Source: Streptomyces graminofaciens (GTDB lineage Bacteria > Actinomycetota > Actinomycetes > Streptomycetales > Streptomycetaceae). Taken from it: a stretch of 64,000 bases of DNA. The notes under the pieces are model-generated. The model was not told where the DNA came from. It saw nothing but the letters and a program-made list of their open reading frames with translations, and ran no database searches. Both the position numbers and the translations under genes were made by a program. Location: contig NZ_AP018448.1 of the NCBI RefSeq assembly GCF_030294945.1, positions 4,370,001-4,434,000 of the forward strand, read 5' to 3'. Positions 54,884-63,698 of this stretch are shown here, piece by piece; the first letter of the stretch is position 1; each line of letters begins with the position of its first letter.

Positions 54884-55402
54884 CTACGCCTCCTCCTCTT
54901 CCTTCATGTCCGTCTTGTCCTTGCGGTTGAACTCGACCTGGACGCGGGCCTTGTCGATCTCGTCGAAGGCGAGCCTGCGGGTGGTGGCCTTGCGGCCCTT
55001 CACTCCGGGCACCTCGAGGTCGAGGCCCTCGTCGTCCAGGGTCAGGATGCGGGCGACCAGTTCGCCGGCACCCGCTGCATCGGTCAGTTGGAACCTCACC
55101 AGGCGGTCCACGGCTCTGCGATAGTGCCGGAACTCGGTGAGGGCGCGCTCGGCGCCCGGCGTACCGACCTCCAGGGTGTACTCCGCCTGGCCCATCGCGT
55201 CCGACTCGTCGAGCTTCTCCGACAGGGCGCGGCTGACGTCGGCGACCGCGTCCAGATCCGCACCCTCGTCCGAGTCGACGACCACGCGCAGCACCCGCCT
55301 GCGTCCGACCGAGTCCACTGCGATCTCTTCGAGATCGAGGCCCTGGGAGCGTACGAGCGGTTCCAGCAGTTCTCGCAGCCTCTCGCTCTGGGTGGTGCTC
55401 AT
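54884..55402 (-). CDS. rimP: Ribosome maturation factor RimP
   Basis: A 172-residue 30S assembly factor: [60 protein letters not shown], and a C-terminal SH3-like part with an acidic end (MKEEEEA). First gene of the rimP-nusA-ylxR-infB unit. The 198-bp divergent gap to the lipoprotein gene should contain its promoter. Confidence 0.95.
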   Translation of the reverse strand: MSTTQSERLRELLEPLVRSQGLDLEEIAVDSVGRRRVLRVVVDSDEGADLDAVADVSRALSEKLDESDAMGQAEYTLEVGTPGAERALTEFRHYRRAVDRLVRFQLTDAAGAGELVARILTLDDEGLDLEVPGVKGRKATTRRLAFDEIDKARVQVEFNRKDKTDMKEEEEA

Positions 55403-55600
55403 CCGGGTGACTCCTCGGCCGCGTGTGCTGTTGTGGGTAGGGCGCGTGTCAGGTCAAAGGGTATCCGCTCCACGGGGGTGTTGCCGTCCACGCACGTACC
55501 TGGAGTCAAGGGGTGCGGTGGTGACGCGCGCGAGGGGGAAGCGCGGGTACGGTGATCACGCCGCTCTTGTGTTCGTACGATCCCCCTGAGGACGTCTGCC

Positions 55601-56122
55601 GTGTCGTTCACCCTGCCGTCGCACACCCGTTCGGGGCTGCGCAGAAGGAGTCTGCTCGCCGGGGCCGCCGGGGCGGCTCTGCTCGTGGGCTGCTCGTCCG
55701 AGGACGACAGCTCCACCGCCGCCGGCCCCTCCGCCGCCGAGCGGGCACGCGCGCGCGTGGCCCGCGACAGCGAGGTGCTCGCGGAGCGGTACGCCGCGGT
55801 GATCGCCGCGCATCCCGCGCTGGCCGCGACGCTGACACCGCTGCGGGCCGAGGTCGTACGTCACGCGAAGGCGTTCGGGGGCGCTGACGCTCCGTCGGAG
55901 TCGGCTTCACCGTCCGCCTCGGGCTCGCCCTCGCCACTTCCGGTTCGGGTTCCCACCGACGAGAAGTCCGCGCTCGCCGAACTGGCCACCGCCGAGCGGA
56001 AGCTCGCCGACCGGCGGGCGAAGGCGTTGCTGGAGGTGCCCGGTGAGCTGGCGCGGCTGATGGCGTCCGTGGCGGCGGCCGGTGCCGGACACGCGTTTCT
56101 GTTGGCGGAGGGTGCGAAGTGA
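55601..56122 (+). CDS. Putative lipoprotein
   Basis: 173 residues. A signal with RR (SGLRRRSLLAGAAGAALLVGC) and a clear lipobox LVGC; the RRRS pattern suggests Tat export. The mature part is helical, with a Ser/Pro linker in the middle (ESASPSASGSPSPLP). Its GTGA overlap with the next gene, a ferritin-like protein, is common in Streptomyces and implies a shared, unknown function outside the membrane. Confidence 0.8.
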   Translation: MSFTLPSHTRSGLRRRSLLAGAAGAALLVGCSSEDDSSTAAGPSAAERARARVARDSEVLAERYAAVIAAHPALAATLTPLRAEVVRHAKAFGGADAPSESASPSASGSPSPLPVRVPTDEKSALAELATAERKLADRRAKALLEVPGELARLMASVAAAGAGHAFLLAEGAK

Positions 56123-56577
56123 GCAGCGCAGAGCTGAAGGCGGTACAGGCCGCGCTCGGGGCCGAACACGCGGCCGTGTACGGGTACGGGGTCGTCGGCG
56201 GGAAGATCGGCGAGACCCGGCAGAGCGAGGCGCGGGCGGCGTACGACGCCCATCGGGCCCGGCGGGACCAGCTGGAGCGGGCCGCACGGGACCTCGGTGG
56301 CAAGCCGGCGGCCGCCGCGGCCGGGTACGCGCTCCCCTTCTCGGTGACGGACACCGACTCCGCCGTGCGGCTCGCCGTCGAGCTCGAGGAGCGGGTGGCC
56401 GGGGTGTACTCCGACCTCGTACGGGCGGCGGAGGGCGAGCGGCGGGCTGCGGCGGCCGAGGCGCTGCGGGAAGCGGCGGTGCGGGCGGTGCGGTGGCGGG
56501 GAGGAAGCGTAGCCTTCCCTGGTCTCGCCGAGCGGGCGGCCGGTAGCGCCACCCCGACGGCGGAACCGCACACCTGA
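56119..56577 (+). CDS. Ferritin-like (DUF4439) protein
   Basis: 152 residues in four predicted helices: ALGAEHAAVYGYGVVGGKIG (with the Glu-His of a ferritin-like site), ARAAYDAHRARRDQLERAAR, AVRLAVELEERVAGVYSDLV. This matches DUF4439, a ferritin-like family whose metal binding is uncertain. GTG start overlaps the lipoprotein stop (GTGA). Confidence 0.85.
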   Translation: MSSAELKAVQAALGAEHAAVYGYGVVGGKIGETRQSEARAAYDAHRARRDQLERAARDLGGKPAAAAAGYALPFSVTDTDSAVRLAVELEERVAGVYSDLVRAAEGERRAAAAEALREAAVRAVRWRGGSVAFPGLAERAAGSATPTAEPHT

Positions 56578-56605
56578 TCACGGCCTGGAAGGGAACGACT
56601 CGCAC

Positions 56606-57550
56606 ATGGCGCGCATGGCTTTCGAATCTTTCGAACCGCCGCGGCGGCTGGTGCGAGCGCTCGCCGAGTCACGGCAACCGGGCGGCGGCGACGGTGTCGG
56701 CGAGTGGCTGGAGCAGCTGCCCGAGCTGGCTCAACAGGCCGTGGATCTACGCGAGTTGACCGTGGAGCGGGTGCAGGCGCCCGGCGGTCGCAGCAGTCTG
56801 GTGCTGCTCGTACGGCAGGTGGGCGACGTCCCCGCCGTACTGAAGCTGGCGCCCGAGCGGGCCCGGCCGGAGAGCGAGCGGGCGGCGCTCGCGCACTGGG
56901 ACGGGCGGGGCGCGGTGCGGCTGCTCAACCCGGGTGACACTCACGGCGTGCTGCTGCTGGAGCGGCTGCGCCCCGATCTGTCGGTGCGGTCGCTGCCGGA
57001 GGCGAAGGCGCTGCTGGAGGCGACGGCCACGCTGCGGCGGCTGTGGGTCGAGCCGCCCCAGGCCCATGTGTTCGAGACCGTCGCCGAGCGGACCGGGCGG
57101 CAGGCCGAGGCGATGCGTGCCGGCTCCGCCGCGGACACCGATACGGACGCGGAGGTGCGGGGCCTGGTCGACGCCGCCCTCGCCGTGCGTGCGGAGCTGC
57201 TCGGCTCCGCGGCCGAGGAGCGGTTGCTGCACGGCACCTTCCGGCAGAGCAAGGTGCTCGCCGGGGAGCGGATGCCGTGGCTGGCCGTGGGGCCGGATCC
57301 GGTGGTGGGTGAGTGCGCGTTCGATCTGGCTCGGCTGGTGCGGGACCGGGTGGAGGATCTGATCGCCTCGCCGTCGGGGGCCGCGATCACTCGGCGGCGG
57401 GTGAAGCGGTTGGCCGAGTCGTTGGATGTGGATCAGGAGCGGTTGCGGGGGTGGACGTTGTTCCGGGCGGTGGAGTCGGGGGTTCGGGCGCTGAGGGTCG
57501 GGCGGACGGGGGATGCGGAGTTGTTGCTCGAGTTCGCGGGGTGGCTCTAG
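56606..57550 (+). CDS. Aminoglycoside-phosphotransferase-fold protein, probable pseudokinase
   Basis: 314 residues with an APH/choline-kinase-like fold: N-lobe (VPAVLKLAPERARPESERAA, with a conserved Lys) and C-lobe. The catalytic loop reads LLHGTFRQSKVLA where active kinases have HGDxxxxN, and the metal-binding IDxxxxxxGDP element reads VGPDPVVGECAFDLARLV. Both catalytic Asp residues are therefore missing. It should not be annotated as an antibiotic-resistance kinase. ATG 56606; ATG 56615 is possible. It is followed by a Streptomyces-type repeat. Confidence 0.8.
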   Translation: MARMAFESFEPPRRLVRALAESRQPGGGDGVGEWLEQLPELAQQAVDLRELTVERVQAPGGRSSLVLLVRQVGDVPAVLKLAPERARPESERAALAHWDGRGAVRLLNPGDTHGVLLLERLRPDLSVRSLPEAKALLEATATLRRLWVEPPQAHVFETVAERTGRQAEAMRAGSAADTDTDAEVRGLVDAALAVRAELLGSAAEERLLHGTFRQSKVLAGERMPWLAVGPDPVVGECAFDLARLVRDRVEDLIASPSGAAITRRRVKRLAESLDVDQERLRGWTLFRAVESGVRALRVGRTGDAELLLEFAGWL

Positions 57551-57577
57551 CCTCCGGCGGATGGGCCGTTTGATGGC

Positions 57578-57616
57578 TGCGGGCCGTCTGTTGCTGGTCG
57601 CGCGGTTCCCCGCGCC
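57578..57616. repeat. Streptomyces-type intergenic repeat, copy 1
   Basis: It ends in CTGGTCGCGCGGTTCCCC followed by GCGCC, identical over 23 bp to 63634-63656. It can fold as GCGCGG-TTCC-CCGCGC and lies between two convergent genes. Confidence 0.75.
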
Positions 57617-57621
57617 GTCCC

Positions 57622-57840
57622 TTACGGGGCGTGTCCGATCAGCTTGAGAGCCAGTACGGGGCAGTCGGCCGCTGCCCTTTTCGCCCTCTTCAGCGCCGCT
57701 CTCGGGATCGGTCCCCGCTCGAACAACGGGTAGCCCCACTCGTCCAGGGCCATGTGTTCGGGGAGGAGTTCCGCGCACAGGCCGTGGCCCTGGCAGGCCG
57801 TCCAGTCGATGTCCAGGCGCGGGGCGGCGGTGGAGTCCAT
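57622..57840 (-). CDS. Small ferredoxin (3Fe-4S type)
   Basis: 72 residues: DWTACQGHGLCAELLPEHMA gives Cys-x5-Cys with the His of 3Fe-4S actinobacterial ferredoxins, and a third Cys in AAADCPVLALKLI. Last gene of a five-gene redox operon, 4 bp after the NuoF-like gene. It probably passes electrons to or from that flavoprotein. Confidence 0.88.
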   Translation of the reverse strand: MDSTAAPRLDIDWTACQGHGLCAELLPEHMALDEWGYPLFERGPIPRAALKRAKRAAADCPVLALKLIGHAP

Positions 57841-57844
57841 GGCG

Positions 57845-59074
57845 TCAGCTCCGGGGGACGGGGAGGAACGGGGTTCGGTCGGTGGCCGTGCAGTGGCCGT
57901 GGGCGTGGGCGTCCAGTTCGGGGGCGAAGGTCGTCAGTGCGCTGCGGACCAGGCGGACCGTGCCGTCGGGGTGGTGGCAGGCGCCTCGGCCTTCGACCAG
58001 GCCTGCCCAGCGGGACACGTCCTCGCGGGTGGTGCCTTGGGGACCAGGCGCGGCCAGGGTCTGGAAGGCGGCGGCGATGCGGGGCAGGCCGCTCAGGCAG
58101 GGGCCGCACTGGCCCGCCGATTCGAGGGCGAGGTGGCGCAGGACGCGGGCGGTCTCCGCCGGGCCGCAGCGGTCGGCGGGGAGGGCGGCCAGGACTCCGG
58201 CGCCCAAGTTGCCTGCGGTGAGGGTGAGTTGGGCTGCCTGGGCGGCCGGGATCCAGGTGCCGTGGTAGCCGCCGGTCAGGACCGCGCTCGTGGTGTGCAG
58301 GGGGAGCAGGCGGTGCAGGGGCAGGCCGTAGGGGGCTTCGACGACCCGGGGTTCGCGGCCGGGGACGTGCAGGGTGCACAGGACACTGCCCGGGTCGGTG
58401 GGCGTACCGGCGGAGCGGTACCAGTCGGCGCCGTAGCGGGCGATCAGGGCCAGGTGGGCGAGGGTCTCGACGTTCTGGACGAGGGTCGGGGCGCCGTGCA
58501 CGCCTCGTTCGCGGACCGGTGGGTTCTGGTGGCGGGGCAGGGCGGGGCGGCCGTCGAGGTGCTGGGTGAGGGCCGAGGACTCGCCGGAGAGGAAGCGCTT
58601 GGGGACGCGGACTACTCGTACGGGGATCCGGTCGCGGTCGCCGCGTTCGGCCACCGCCGCCTCCAGGTGGGTGGCGTCGTCCTCGACCGCGAGGTACGCC
58701 TCCCCCGCGCCGGTCGCCTCGGCGGCCAGGCACAGGCCGTCCAGGACCAGGTGGGGTGACAGGCGCAGCAGTGTCTTGTCCTTGGCGCTGGCCGGTTCGC
58801 CCTCGGAGCCGTTCGCCACGACGACGGGGGTACGGCCTGTGCGGCGGCCGGCCTCGGCGACCGAGGCGAGTTTGCGGTACATGGGGAAGGCCGCGCCGCC
58901 TCTGCCGGTGAGACCGGACTCGGCCGCCGCGCGCAGGAGTTCGGCGGGGTGGAAGGAGGTGAGGGGGCCGTAGCGCTGTTCGTGGGTGGGGTGGTCGGCC
59001 GGGGTGCCGCCGGGGGCGAGGAGGCGGGGGGACATGTAGAGGTCGACGGGGGCGTGCGTCGCGGTGGTCGTCAT
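57845..59074 (-). CDS. NuoF-like flavin/Fe-S NAD(H)-binding oxidoreductase
   Basis: 409 residues related to the 51-kDa subunit of complex I: Gly-rich FMN/NAD region (AESGLTGRGGAAFPMYRKLA, VVANGSEGEPASAKDKTLLR), the VQNVETLAHLALI helix, the SLBB-like domain, and a 4Fe-4S site (SAGQCGPCLSGLPRI ... GRGACHHPDG). It is not next to other nuo genes, so it is a stand-alone electron input module. ATG 59074 overlaps the membrane cytochrome gene by 4 nt; the longer frame upstream is not real. Confidence 0.88.
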   Translation of the reverse strand: MTTTATHAPVDLYMSPRLLAPGGTPADHPTHEQRYGPLTSFHPAELLRAAAESGLTGRGGAAFPMYRKLASVAEAGRRTGRTPVVVANGSEGEPASAKDKTLLRLSPHLVLDGLCLAAEATGAGEAYLAVEDDATHLEAAVAERGDRDRIPVRVVRVPKRFLSGESSALTQHLDGRPALPRHQNPPVRERGVHGAPTLVQNVETLAHLALIARYGADWYRSAGTPTDPGSVLCTLHVPGREPRVVEAPYGLPLHRLLPLHTTSAVLTGGYHGTWIPAAQAAQLTLTAGNLGAGVLAALPADRCGPAETARVLRHLALESAGQCGPCLSGLPRIAAAFQTLAAPGPQGTTREDVSRWAGLVEGRGACHHPDGTVRLVRSALTTFAPELDAHAHGHCTATDRTPFLPVPRS

Positions 59075-59652
59075 GGGCGGGCTCCTTCGGCCGTGCGGAG
59101 CAGGGTGGCGGGGGTGCGGCGGGAGTCTCGTACGGCGTGGGCGGTGCGCAGGGCGAGGGCGGCGAGCACGGCGGCCACGCAGCCGATGGTCAGCCAGAGC
59201 ATCCAGGCGGTGATGCTGTCCGTGCCGATGCCGATGCCGTGGGCGAGTGCGAACGGCCAGGAGGCGTATGCCAGCCAGTGCACGGTCCGCCAGGTGCGGT
59301 GGCCGATGCGGGTGCGCAGCAGGCTGGTGATCAGGACCGCGAGCATCAGGTCGAGGGCGACCGTGCCGAGGCCGAGCCAGAGGGGCTGGTAGTCGGAGAC
59401 GAAGGGGACGAGCGCGTCGAGGGGGGTGATGTCGACGTAGGCGTCGATGACGGCGGTCGCGATGTGCAGGGCCAGGAAGGCGGTGGCGGAGAGGGAGAGG
59501 GTGCGGTGGAGGGTGAGGGTGCCGAAGCGGGGGAGGCCGGGGAGGCGGGTGTGGAGTCGGACGGCTGTGCCGAGGAGGACGACGAGGGTGAACAGGACCA
59601 GGGAGACGGCGCCGGTGGCTCTGTTGGCGTACCAGAGGATCTCGTCGGTCAT
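59071..59652 (-). CDS. Ferric-reductase-like transmembrane cytochrome
   Basis: 193 residues with five to six membrane helices and paired haem-ligand His: LHRTLSLSATAFLALHIATA and WRTVHWLAYASWPFALAHGI. This is the ferric reductase-like/cytochrome b transmembrane family. It overlaps both neighbours by 4 nt (ApbE before, NuoF-like after). It is predicted to move electrons across the membrane between the NuoF-like protein and an exported flavoprotein. Confidence 0.88.
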   Translation of the reverse strand: MTDEILWYANRATGAVSLVLFTLVVLLGTAVRLHTRLPGLPRFGTLTLHRTLSLSATAFLALHIATAVIDAYVDITPLDALVPFVSDYQPLWLGLGTVALDLMLAVLITSLLRTRIGHRTWRTVHWLAYASWPFALAHGIGIGTDSITAWMLWLTIGCVAAVLAALALRTAHAVRDSRRTPATLLRTAEGARP

Positions 59653-60740
59653 GGGGTGGGCTCCGGCTGGGGGGTGGGTGCGGGTGCGGGTTTGGAGTTT
59701 TCGCCCCCGCCGCCCCTACCGGTCCCATCCCTGGGGGCTGCGCCCCCAGACCGCCCTTCGGCCTGAACGGCCTCGTCCTCAAACGCCGGACAGGCTGAAT
59801 TGGGCCAGCCCGGGGTGGTGACGACCATCCCCTCGTGAGTCACCAGTCTTGCCGGGAGGCCCAGTTTCGACAGCCAGGTTGGCGCGTTCTCACCCTTCAC
59901 CAGGGCCGCCGTGCTGGCCGCGTTGGCGTCGGCGCAGGTGGCCGCCGCGACCGAGACCGTGCGCCAGGGGGTCGTGGCCGGCCGGCCGGTGCGGGGGTCG
60001 ACGATGTGGTGGAGGGTCCGGTCGCCTCGGCGCCAGCGGCGGGCGGTGGTGCCGGAGGTGGCGAGGCCGCCGCTGCGGATACCGACCGTGGCGTACGAGC
60101 CCTGCTGGGGGAGTTCGTCGACCGGGGCCGTCTCGTCCTGGACGCGGATGCGCCAGCCGCCGGCCGGGGGTTCGCCCGCCACGGCGGTGTCGCCGCCGAG
60201 GCTGACCAGGATGCCGCAGTCGGCGGCCCTGGCCAGTGTCCGTGCCGCCCTGTCCGCCGCCCAGGCCTTGGCCGTGGCACCCAGGTCCAGGCTGACGCCC
60301 GGCGGCAGGGTCACCGTGTTCGTGGCGCGGTCCAGTGCGACCAGGCGCCAGCCCGGCACCCGCCTCACCGCGAGCCGTACGGGGCGGTCGTCCTTCTGGA
60401 CGAGGGTGAAGTCGCGGTCGTAGCCGAGGGCCTCCATCGCCGAGCCGACCGTGGGGTCCACCGCCCCGTCCGTGGCGCGGGCGGCGCGCAGGGCCACCGC
60501 CAGGGCCTCGGCCAGCAGCGGGCTGACCTTGACCGGGCGCCCGTCGGCCGCGTTCAGCGCGGACAGCTCCGAGTCGTCGCGGAAGCGGCTGCACGCGCCG
60601 TCGACCTCGGCCAGGTGCCGGGCGAGAAGCAGGTTGCAGGAGTCCAGCAGGGCCGGGTCCGTGGTGACCAGGCGGACGCTCGTGCCGAGGGCCCGCCAGT
60701 CCGCGGCGGCCGTGGGGCGGGGAGTCGTGTACACGCTCAT
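59649..60740 (-). CDS. apbE: FAD:protein FMN transferase
   Basis: 363 residues. ApbE attaches FMN covalently to Ser/Thr of exported proteins. Motifs: ACSRFRDDSELSALNAADGR, GAVDPTVGSAMEALGYDRD, LDLGATAKAWAADRAAR, GGLATSGTTARRWRRG, HHIVDPRTGRPATT and TVSVAAATCADANAASTAAL (metal site). No obvious signal peptide is seen. ATG 60740 shares a base with the upstream stop (TGATG). The last ~45 residues (from FEDEAVQAEGRSGGAAPRDG on) are encoded by an intergenic-type repeat and are not part of the enzyme. Confidence 0.93.
   Translation of the reverse strand: MSVYTTPRPTAAADWRALGTSVRLVTTDPALLDSCNLLLARHLAEVDGACSRFRDDSELSALNAADGRPVKVSPLLAEALAVALRAARATDGAVDPTVGSAMEALGYDRDFTLVQKDDRPVRLAVRRVPGWRLVALDRATNTVTLPPGVSLDLGATAKAWAADRAARTLARAADCGILVSLGGDTAVAGEPPAGGWRIRVQDETAPVDELPQQGSYATVGIRSGGLATSGTTARRWRRGDRTLHHIVDPRTGRPATTPWRTVSVAAATCADANAASTAALVKGENAPTWLSKLGLPARLVTHEGMVVTTPGWPNSACPAFEDEAVQAEGRSGGAAPRDGTGRGGGGENSKPAPAPTPQPEPTP
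59730..59806. repeat. Streptomyces intergenic repeat captured in the 3' end of apbE
   Basis: Contains CTGGGGGCTGCGCCCCCAGA (a hairpin) followed by CCTGAACGGCCTCGTCCTCA and AACGCCGGACAGGCTGAA. This is a very common non-coding repeat of streptomycete genomes. Here it is read through in frame and extends the ApbE protein. Confidence 0.7.
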
Positions 60741-61105
60741 CACGACGCCCCCGAGGTGGCGTCCGCCGAGTCGTCCGAGGACGAGGTCATGCCGTCGGAG
60801 GAGGACTGGAGGTTCGAGGAGGAGTCGGACGAGGAGTCGGACGAGGAGTCGCTTGCGCTGTCCGAGGAACTGTCCGACGAGGACGACGACGAGTCGGTGG
60901 AACTGTCCGACGACGAGCTCGACGAGTTCGTGGTGCCGCTGCTGCCGCTGCCACCGCTCGCGCCGGTCTCCGCGTTCGCCTGCATCGTGCCGATCAGTGC
61001 GAACATGCCGGCCGCCGCCGCGAGCGTCACCGCCGCCGCGGCGGACGCCGTACGCCGGGCGCCGCGGCGCACTCCCGCGACGGCACCTCGTTCTCTGGTC
61101 GTCAT
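60740..61105 (-). CDS. Exported Ser/Asp-rich small protein of the redox operon
   Basis: 121 residues: an Arg-rich N-terminus, a hydrophobic signal/anchor (ASAAAAVTLAAAAGMFALIG) ending near ANAETG, then about 75 residues that are almost only Ser, Asp, Thr and Gly. The C-terminus is DATSGAS, which resembles the DxxSGA(T/S) site that ApbE flavinylates in FMN-binding domains. It is the first gene of the operon, joined to apbE as TGATG. Possible minimal flavin carrier (inference) or a flexible surface spacer. Confidence 0.75.
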   Translation of the reverse strand: MTTRERGAVAGVRRGARRTASAAAAVTLAAAAGMFALIGTMQANAETGASGGSGSSGTTNSSSSSSDSSTDSSSSSSDSSSDSASDSSSDSSSDSSSNLQSSSDGMTSSSDDSADATSGAS

Positions 61106-61248
61106 GACCGTTCCCCTCCGTAGTGACGTTCTGTCACGCCCTACGGTCGGGGAACGGCCTGAGAGAAACCTGTGAGATGCCTATAGGCCCCCGGAGAACT
61201 TTCTGAGGGTTTCCTTCAGGCAAGGATCAGGCGGTGATCGGCCGGTGA

Positions 61249-62952
61249 TCAGGCCGTCAGGCGGGCGATCGCCTCGTCCACCGTCAGCTCCTCGCGCTCA
61301 CCGGTCCTGCGGTCCTTCAGCTCCAGGACGCCCTCGGCGGAGCGGCGGCCGGCGACCAGGATCTTCGGTACGCCGATGAGCTCCGAGTCGGTGAACTTCA
61401 CGCCCGGCGAGACACCGGCCCGGTCGTCCACGAGGACGCGCAGACCGGCGGCCCGCAGCTTCTCGGAGACGTCGAGGGCCAGCTCGGTCTGGAGGGCCTT
61501 GCCGGCGGCGACGACATGGACGTCCGCCGGGGCGACCTCGGCGGGCCAGCACAGGCCCTTGTCGTCGGCGGTCTGCTCGGCGAGGGCGGCGACCGCGCGC
61601 GAGACACCGATGCCGTAGGAGCCCATGGTGACGCGGACCGGCTTGCCCTGCTGGCCGAGGACGTCGAGCTTGAGGGCGTCGGCGTACTTGCGGCCGAGCT
61701 GGAAGATGTGGCCGATCTCGATGGCGCGGTCGAGCTTGAGGCCGGTGCCGCAGTTCGGGCAGGGGTCGCCCTCCTGGACGACCACGACGTCGACGTACTG
61801 GCCGACCTCGAAGTCACGGCCCGCGACGACGTTCTTCGCGTGCATGCCGCTCTTGTTGGCCCCGGTGATCCAGGAGGTGCCGGGGGCCACGCGCGGGTCG
61901 GCGATGTACGTGACCTTCTCGCCCAGGCCCTGCGGACCGACGTAGCCGCGGACCAGGTCGGCGCGGCTCGCGAAGTCGTCCTCGGTGACCATCTCGACGA
62001 CCGCCGGGGCGAAGTGCGCCTCGACCTTGCCCATGTCGACCTCGCGGTCGCCGGGGACACCGATGGCCACGATCTCGCCGTCGACCTTCACGAGGAGGTT
62101 CTTCAGCGTGGCGGAGGCCGGGACGCCGAGGTGGGCGGCGAGGGTCTCGATGGTGGGGGTGTCGGGGGTCGGGATCTCCTCGAGAGCGGCCACGCCGTCG
62201 GCGTCCACCGGCTTCAACCCGTAGGTGATCGCCTCGGTGTTGGCCGCGAAGTCGCAGTTCGGGCAGTCCGCGAAGGTGTCCTCGCCGGCCCCGGCCGGGG
62301 CGAGGAACTCCTCCGACTTCGAGCCGCCCATCGCACCGGCGGTCGCGGCACAGATGCGGTAGTCGAGGCCGAGGCGCTCGAAGACCTTCTGGTACGCCTG
62401 GCGGTGCAGGGCGTACGACTGGGCGAGGCCTTCGTCCTCCAGGTCGAAGGAGTAGGAGTCCTTCATCAGGAACTCGCGGCCGCGCAGGATGCCGGCCCGG
62501 GGGCGGGCCTCGTCACGGAACTTCGTCTGGATCTGGTAGAGGATGACCGGCAGGTCCTTGTAGGAGGACGCCTGGTCCTTCACGATCAGCGTGAAGATCT
62601 CCTCGTGGGTCGGGCCGAGGAGGTAGTCGCCGCCCTTGCGGTCCTTCAGACGGAACAGCTCGGGGCCGTACTCGTCCCAGCGGCCCGTCGCCTCGTACGG
62701 CTCACGCGGCAGCAGCGCGGGGAGCAGGACCTCCTGGGCGCCGATCGCGTCCATCTCCTCACGGACGACGCGCTCCACGTTGGCGAGGACCTTCTTGCCG
62801 AGCGGCAGCCAGGTCCACACACCGGCGGCGGTACGGCGGACGTAGCCCGCCCGGACGAGCAGCTTGTGGCTGAGGACCTCGGCGTCCGCCGGGTCGTCGC
62901 GCAGCGTCTTCGCCATCAACTGGGACATGCGCTGGACCGGTGCGTTCGCCAT
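61249..62952 (-). CDS. proS: Prolyl-tRNA synthetase (bacterial type, with editing domain)
   Basis: 567 residues, class II aminoacyl-tRNA synthetase. Motif 1 region [30 protein letters not shown], motif 2 [32 protein letters not shown]. An inserted YbaK-like editing domain spans about residues 225-400 ([20 protein letters not shown]). Motif 3 [18 protein letters not shown] and the C-terminal anticodon domain follow. ATG start. Confidence 0.97.
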   Translation of the reverse strand: MANAPVQRMSQLMAKTLRDDPADAEVLSHKLLVRAGYVRRTAAGVWTWLPLGKKVLANVERVVREEMDAIGAQEVLLPALLPREPYEATGRWDEYGPELFRLKDRKGGDYLLGPTHEEIFTLIVKDQASSYKDLPVILYQIQTKFRDEARPRAGILRGREFLMKDSYSFDLEDEGLAQSYALHRQAYQKVFERLGLDYRICAATAGAMGGSKSEEFLAPAGAGEDTFADCPNCDFAANTEAITYGLKPVDADGVAALEEIPTPDTPTIETLAAHLGVPASATLKNLLVKVDGEIVAIGVPGDREVDMGKVEAHFAPAVVEMVTEDDFASRADLVRGYVGPQGLGEKVTYIADPRVAPGTSWITGANKSGMHAKNVVAGRDFEVGQYVDVVVVQEGDPCPNCGTGLKLDRAIEIGHIFQLGRKYADALKLDVLGQQGKPVRVTMGSYGIGVSRAVAALAEQTADDKGLCWPAEVAPADVHVVAAGKALQTELALDVSEKLRAAGLRVLVDDRAGVSPGVKFTDSELIGVPKILVAGRRSAEGVLELKDRRTGEREELTVDEAIARLTA

Positions 62953-63040
62953 GGTTCTCGTACTCCTGCCGGGGTGGACTGATGGCAGGAGGTTAGCCGG
63001 GTGGTGCGGGGCGGTGGAAATCGATTGGCGGGTGGCCTGG

Positions 63041-63577
63041 TCAGTGGCCGCGGCGGCGCAGGGGCAGGGGGGCGCCCATCACGGCGTACGGCCTCGGGGC
63101 GCTGGGGAAGTGGACCTGGCGGGCCAGGTCGACATAACCGAGCGAGTGGTACAGGCCTCGGGCCGGGCTGTCGATGTCGATCGCCGAGAGGATCGAGCGG
63201 GGTTCGGTCGCGCTGTCGGTGAGGGTGGTGATCAGCCGGCGGCCGACGCCCCTGTTCTGGTAGACCGGGTGGACGTGCAGTTCGGTGATCACGAAGGAGT
63301 CGTCCAGCCAGGCCTCGTGGCCGCCGGCGCGGAGGTAGGGCTCGACGACGGTTGACCACCAGTGGGTGCGGTCGTTGGGCATGCCGTAGACGAAGCCGAC
63401 GAGTCGGCCTGCGGTGGTGGCGCCGAGGGCGCGGGCGCCGGGGTGTGTCATGTGGCGCAGGACGATCTGGCGGCGTACGGCCACCTCGTCGGGGCCCAGT
63501 CCGAAGGCGACGGCTTGGACGGCTAGGGCCTCGTCTACGTGGGCGGAGAGGTCCAAGGGGCCGATGACGAGGTCCAT
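63041..63577 (-). CDS. GNAT family N-acetyltransferase
   Basis: 178 residues: [20 protein letters not shown], substrate strand ([10 protein letters not shown]), motif A for acetyl-CoA ([20 protein letters not shown]) with Q/RxxGxG, and the C-terminal [21 protein letters not shown] 63577 is chosen; the frame is open further upstream without support. The substrate is unknown. It lies downstream of the partial GNAT gene at the right edge. Confidence 0.88.
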   Translation of the reverse strand: MDLVIGPLDLSAHVDEALAVQAVAFGLGPDEVAVRRQIVLRHMTHPGARALGATTAGRLVGFVYGMPNDRTHWWSTVVEPYLRAGGHEAWLDDSFVITELHVHPVYQNRGVGRRLITTLTDSATEPRSILSAIDIDSPARGLYHSLGYVDLARQVHFPSAPRPYAVMGAPLPLRRRGH

Positions 63578-63617
63578 GTCCCGGGAGCCTACAGGGGGGT
63601 TCGGGATGTCTGCGGGG

Positions 63618-63656
63618 TGCGGGCCGGATGTGGCTGGTCGCGCGGTTCCCCGCGCC
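63618..63656. repeat. Streptomyces-type intergenic repeat, copy 2
   Basis: Shares the 23-bp CTGGTCGCGCGGTTCCCC-GCGCC core with 57594-57616, in the gap between two acetyltransferase genes. Confidence 0.75.
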
Positions 63657-63698
63657 CCCGAGTCGGCCACTCGCGCCCGCTGACAGGTGTGCGTCCCC

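Noticed and set aside
56606..57550. Aminoglycoside resistance gene
   Set aside because: The HGD and metal-binding Asp motifs are absent; calling it resistance would be unsupported.
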